Below are positions 6,866 through 7,030 of a DNA stretch of 7,030 bases, piece by piece. Location: positions 1-7,030 of the forward strand of contig JASEHB010000125.1 in the NCBI GenBank assembly GCA_030018745.1, written 5' to 3'. Position numbers and translations under genes: made by a program. Source of the stretch: Desulfatibacillaceae bacterium. Lineage in GTDB: Bacteria > Desulfobacterota > Desulfobacteria > Desulfobacterales > Desulfatibacillaceae. The notes beneath the pieces were generated by a model. That model had not been told where the DNA came from. It saw only the letters and a list, made by a program, of their open reading frames with translations, and did not search any database. Positions within the stretch are counted from its first letter, which is position 1, and the number at the start of each line of letters is the position of its first letter.

Positions 6866-6890
6866 TTTCGTGTTTTTCGTGGTTAATAAA
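6866..6890. repeat. Tandem TTTCGTG motif followed by GGTTAATAAA
   Basis: TTTCGTG occurs at 6866-6872 and again at 6875-6881, nine bases apart, and runs into GGTTAATAAA. From memory, very similar TTCGTG-rich strings recur between genes in many anaerobic and environmental bacterial genomes. I cannot confirm copy number from one window. It is translatable in one frame (as FVFFVVNK) but shows no coding character. Confidence 0.45.
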
Positions 6891-6921
6891 TGCTTCTTTC
6901 TTCTTCATTTCCAAGGGCCAA

Positions 6922-6986
6922 AGCGCGTAGCGCGTAGGTTGGGATAGCGCAGCCCAAGGCAAGCAAAAGCCCAACAAAACTTTTGC
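6922..6986. repeat. Compound inverted-repeat element with GTTGGG/CCCAAC arms
   Basis: The stretch begins with a direct GCGCGTA pair (6923-6929, 6930-6936). It is followed by GTTGGG (6938-6943), which can pair either with CCCAA at 6953-6957 (short hairpin) or with CCCAAC at 6970-6975 (long hairpin). GCAAAAG (6963-6969) and CTTTTGC (6980-6986) form another perfect 7-bp stem with a ten-base loop. The GTAGGTTGGG...CCCAAC pattern resembles dispersed intergenic palindromes seen in many bacteria. The 6694-7030 region has no supported gene; this element, the TTTCGTG tandem and the terminator are all that I see in it. Confidence 0.5.
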
Positions 6987-7030
6987 GCTGGACGGCAATG
7001 GAATTAAAAGCAAAAACAGCTTGTTGAACC

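Noticed and set aside
6696..6947. Possible 83-aa gene after the SprT-like gene
   Set aside because: It starts two bases after the previous stop but has no domain, runs through the terminator candidate and both repeat motifs, and has a composition typical of noncoding sequence.
1..7030. CRISPR array, tRNA, rRNA, transposase or phage genes
   Set aside because: No regularly spaced repeat-spacer pattern, cloverleaf-like sequence, rRNA segment or mobile-element protein was seen anywhere in the window.

Overview
The window (GC roughly 50-55% by eye) looks like chromosomal DNA from an anaerobic Gram-negative bacterium. A Desulfobacterota-type organism is my best guess. It rests on an anaerobic glycerol-3-phosphate dehydrogenase operon (glpB-glpC) next to cobalamin-type radical SAM chemistry, on the codon style, and on the intergenic repeat style at the right end. 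No rRNA or marker gene is present, so the taxonomy is inference only.

All convincing genes lie on the + strand. Positions 1-2108 hold the 3' end of glpB, cut by the window's left edge, and a complete glpC joined by an ATGA overlap. These are the second and third subunits of the quinone-linked anaerobic glycerol-3-phosphate dehydrogenase; glpA should lie just outside to the left. A 135-bp gap follows, with a weak terminator-like hairpin and a possible -10 box.

Positions 2244-5856 hold three enzymes that look like a small biosynthetic cassette. The first is a B12-binding-type radical SAM protein with a TTG start and a strong ribosome binding site. The second is a WecE/RffA-family PLP sugar aminotransferase, whose GTG start overlaps the previous stop as GTGA. 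The third is a KASIII (FabH-like) condensing enzyme behind a 137-bp gap that contains a perfect 9-bp-stem hairpin. The KASIII keeps the Cys-His-Asn triad but lacks the residues that FabH uses to hold CoA and ACP. The aminotransferase has Leu where relatives usually have Gln or His beside PLP. Aminotransferase plus KASIII suggests an N-acylated amino sugar or a similar acyl/amino product, possibly modified by the radical SAM enzyme. The product cannot be read from this window.

Positions 5869-6693 encode a SprT/YgjP-like zinc metalloprotease-type protein with a HELLH motif and an unrecognised N-terminal half. The last 337 bp (6694-7030) contain no supported gene. They hold a probable terminator and a cluster of short direct and inverted repeats that resembles a dispersed intergenic repeat element.
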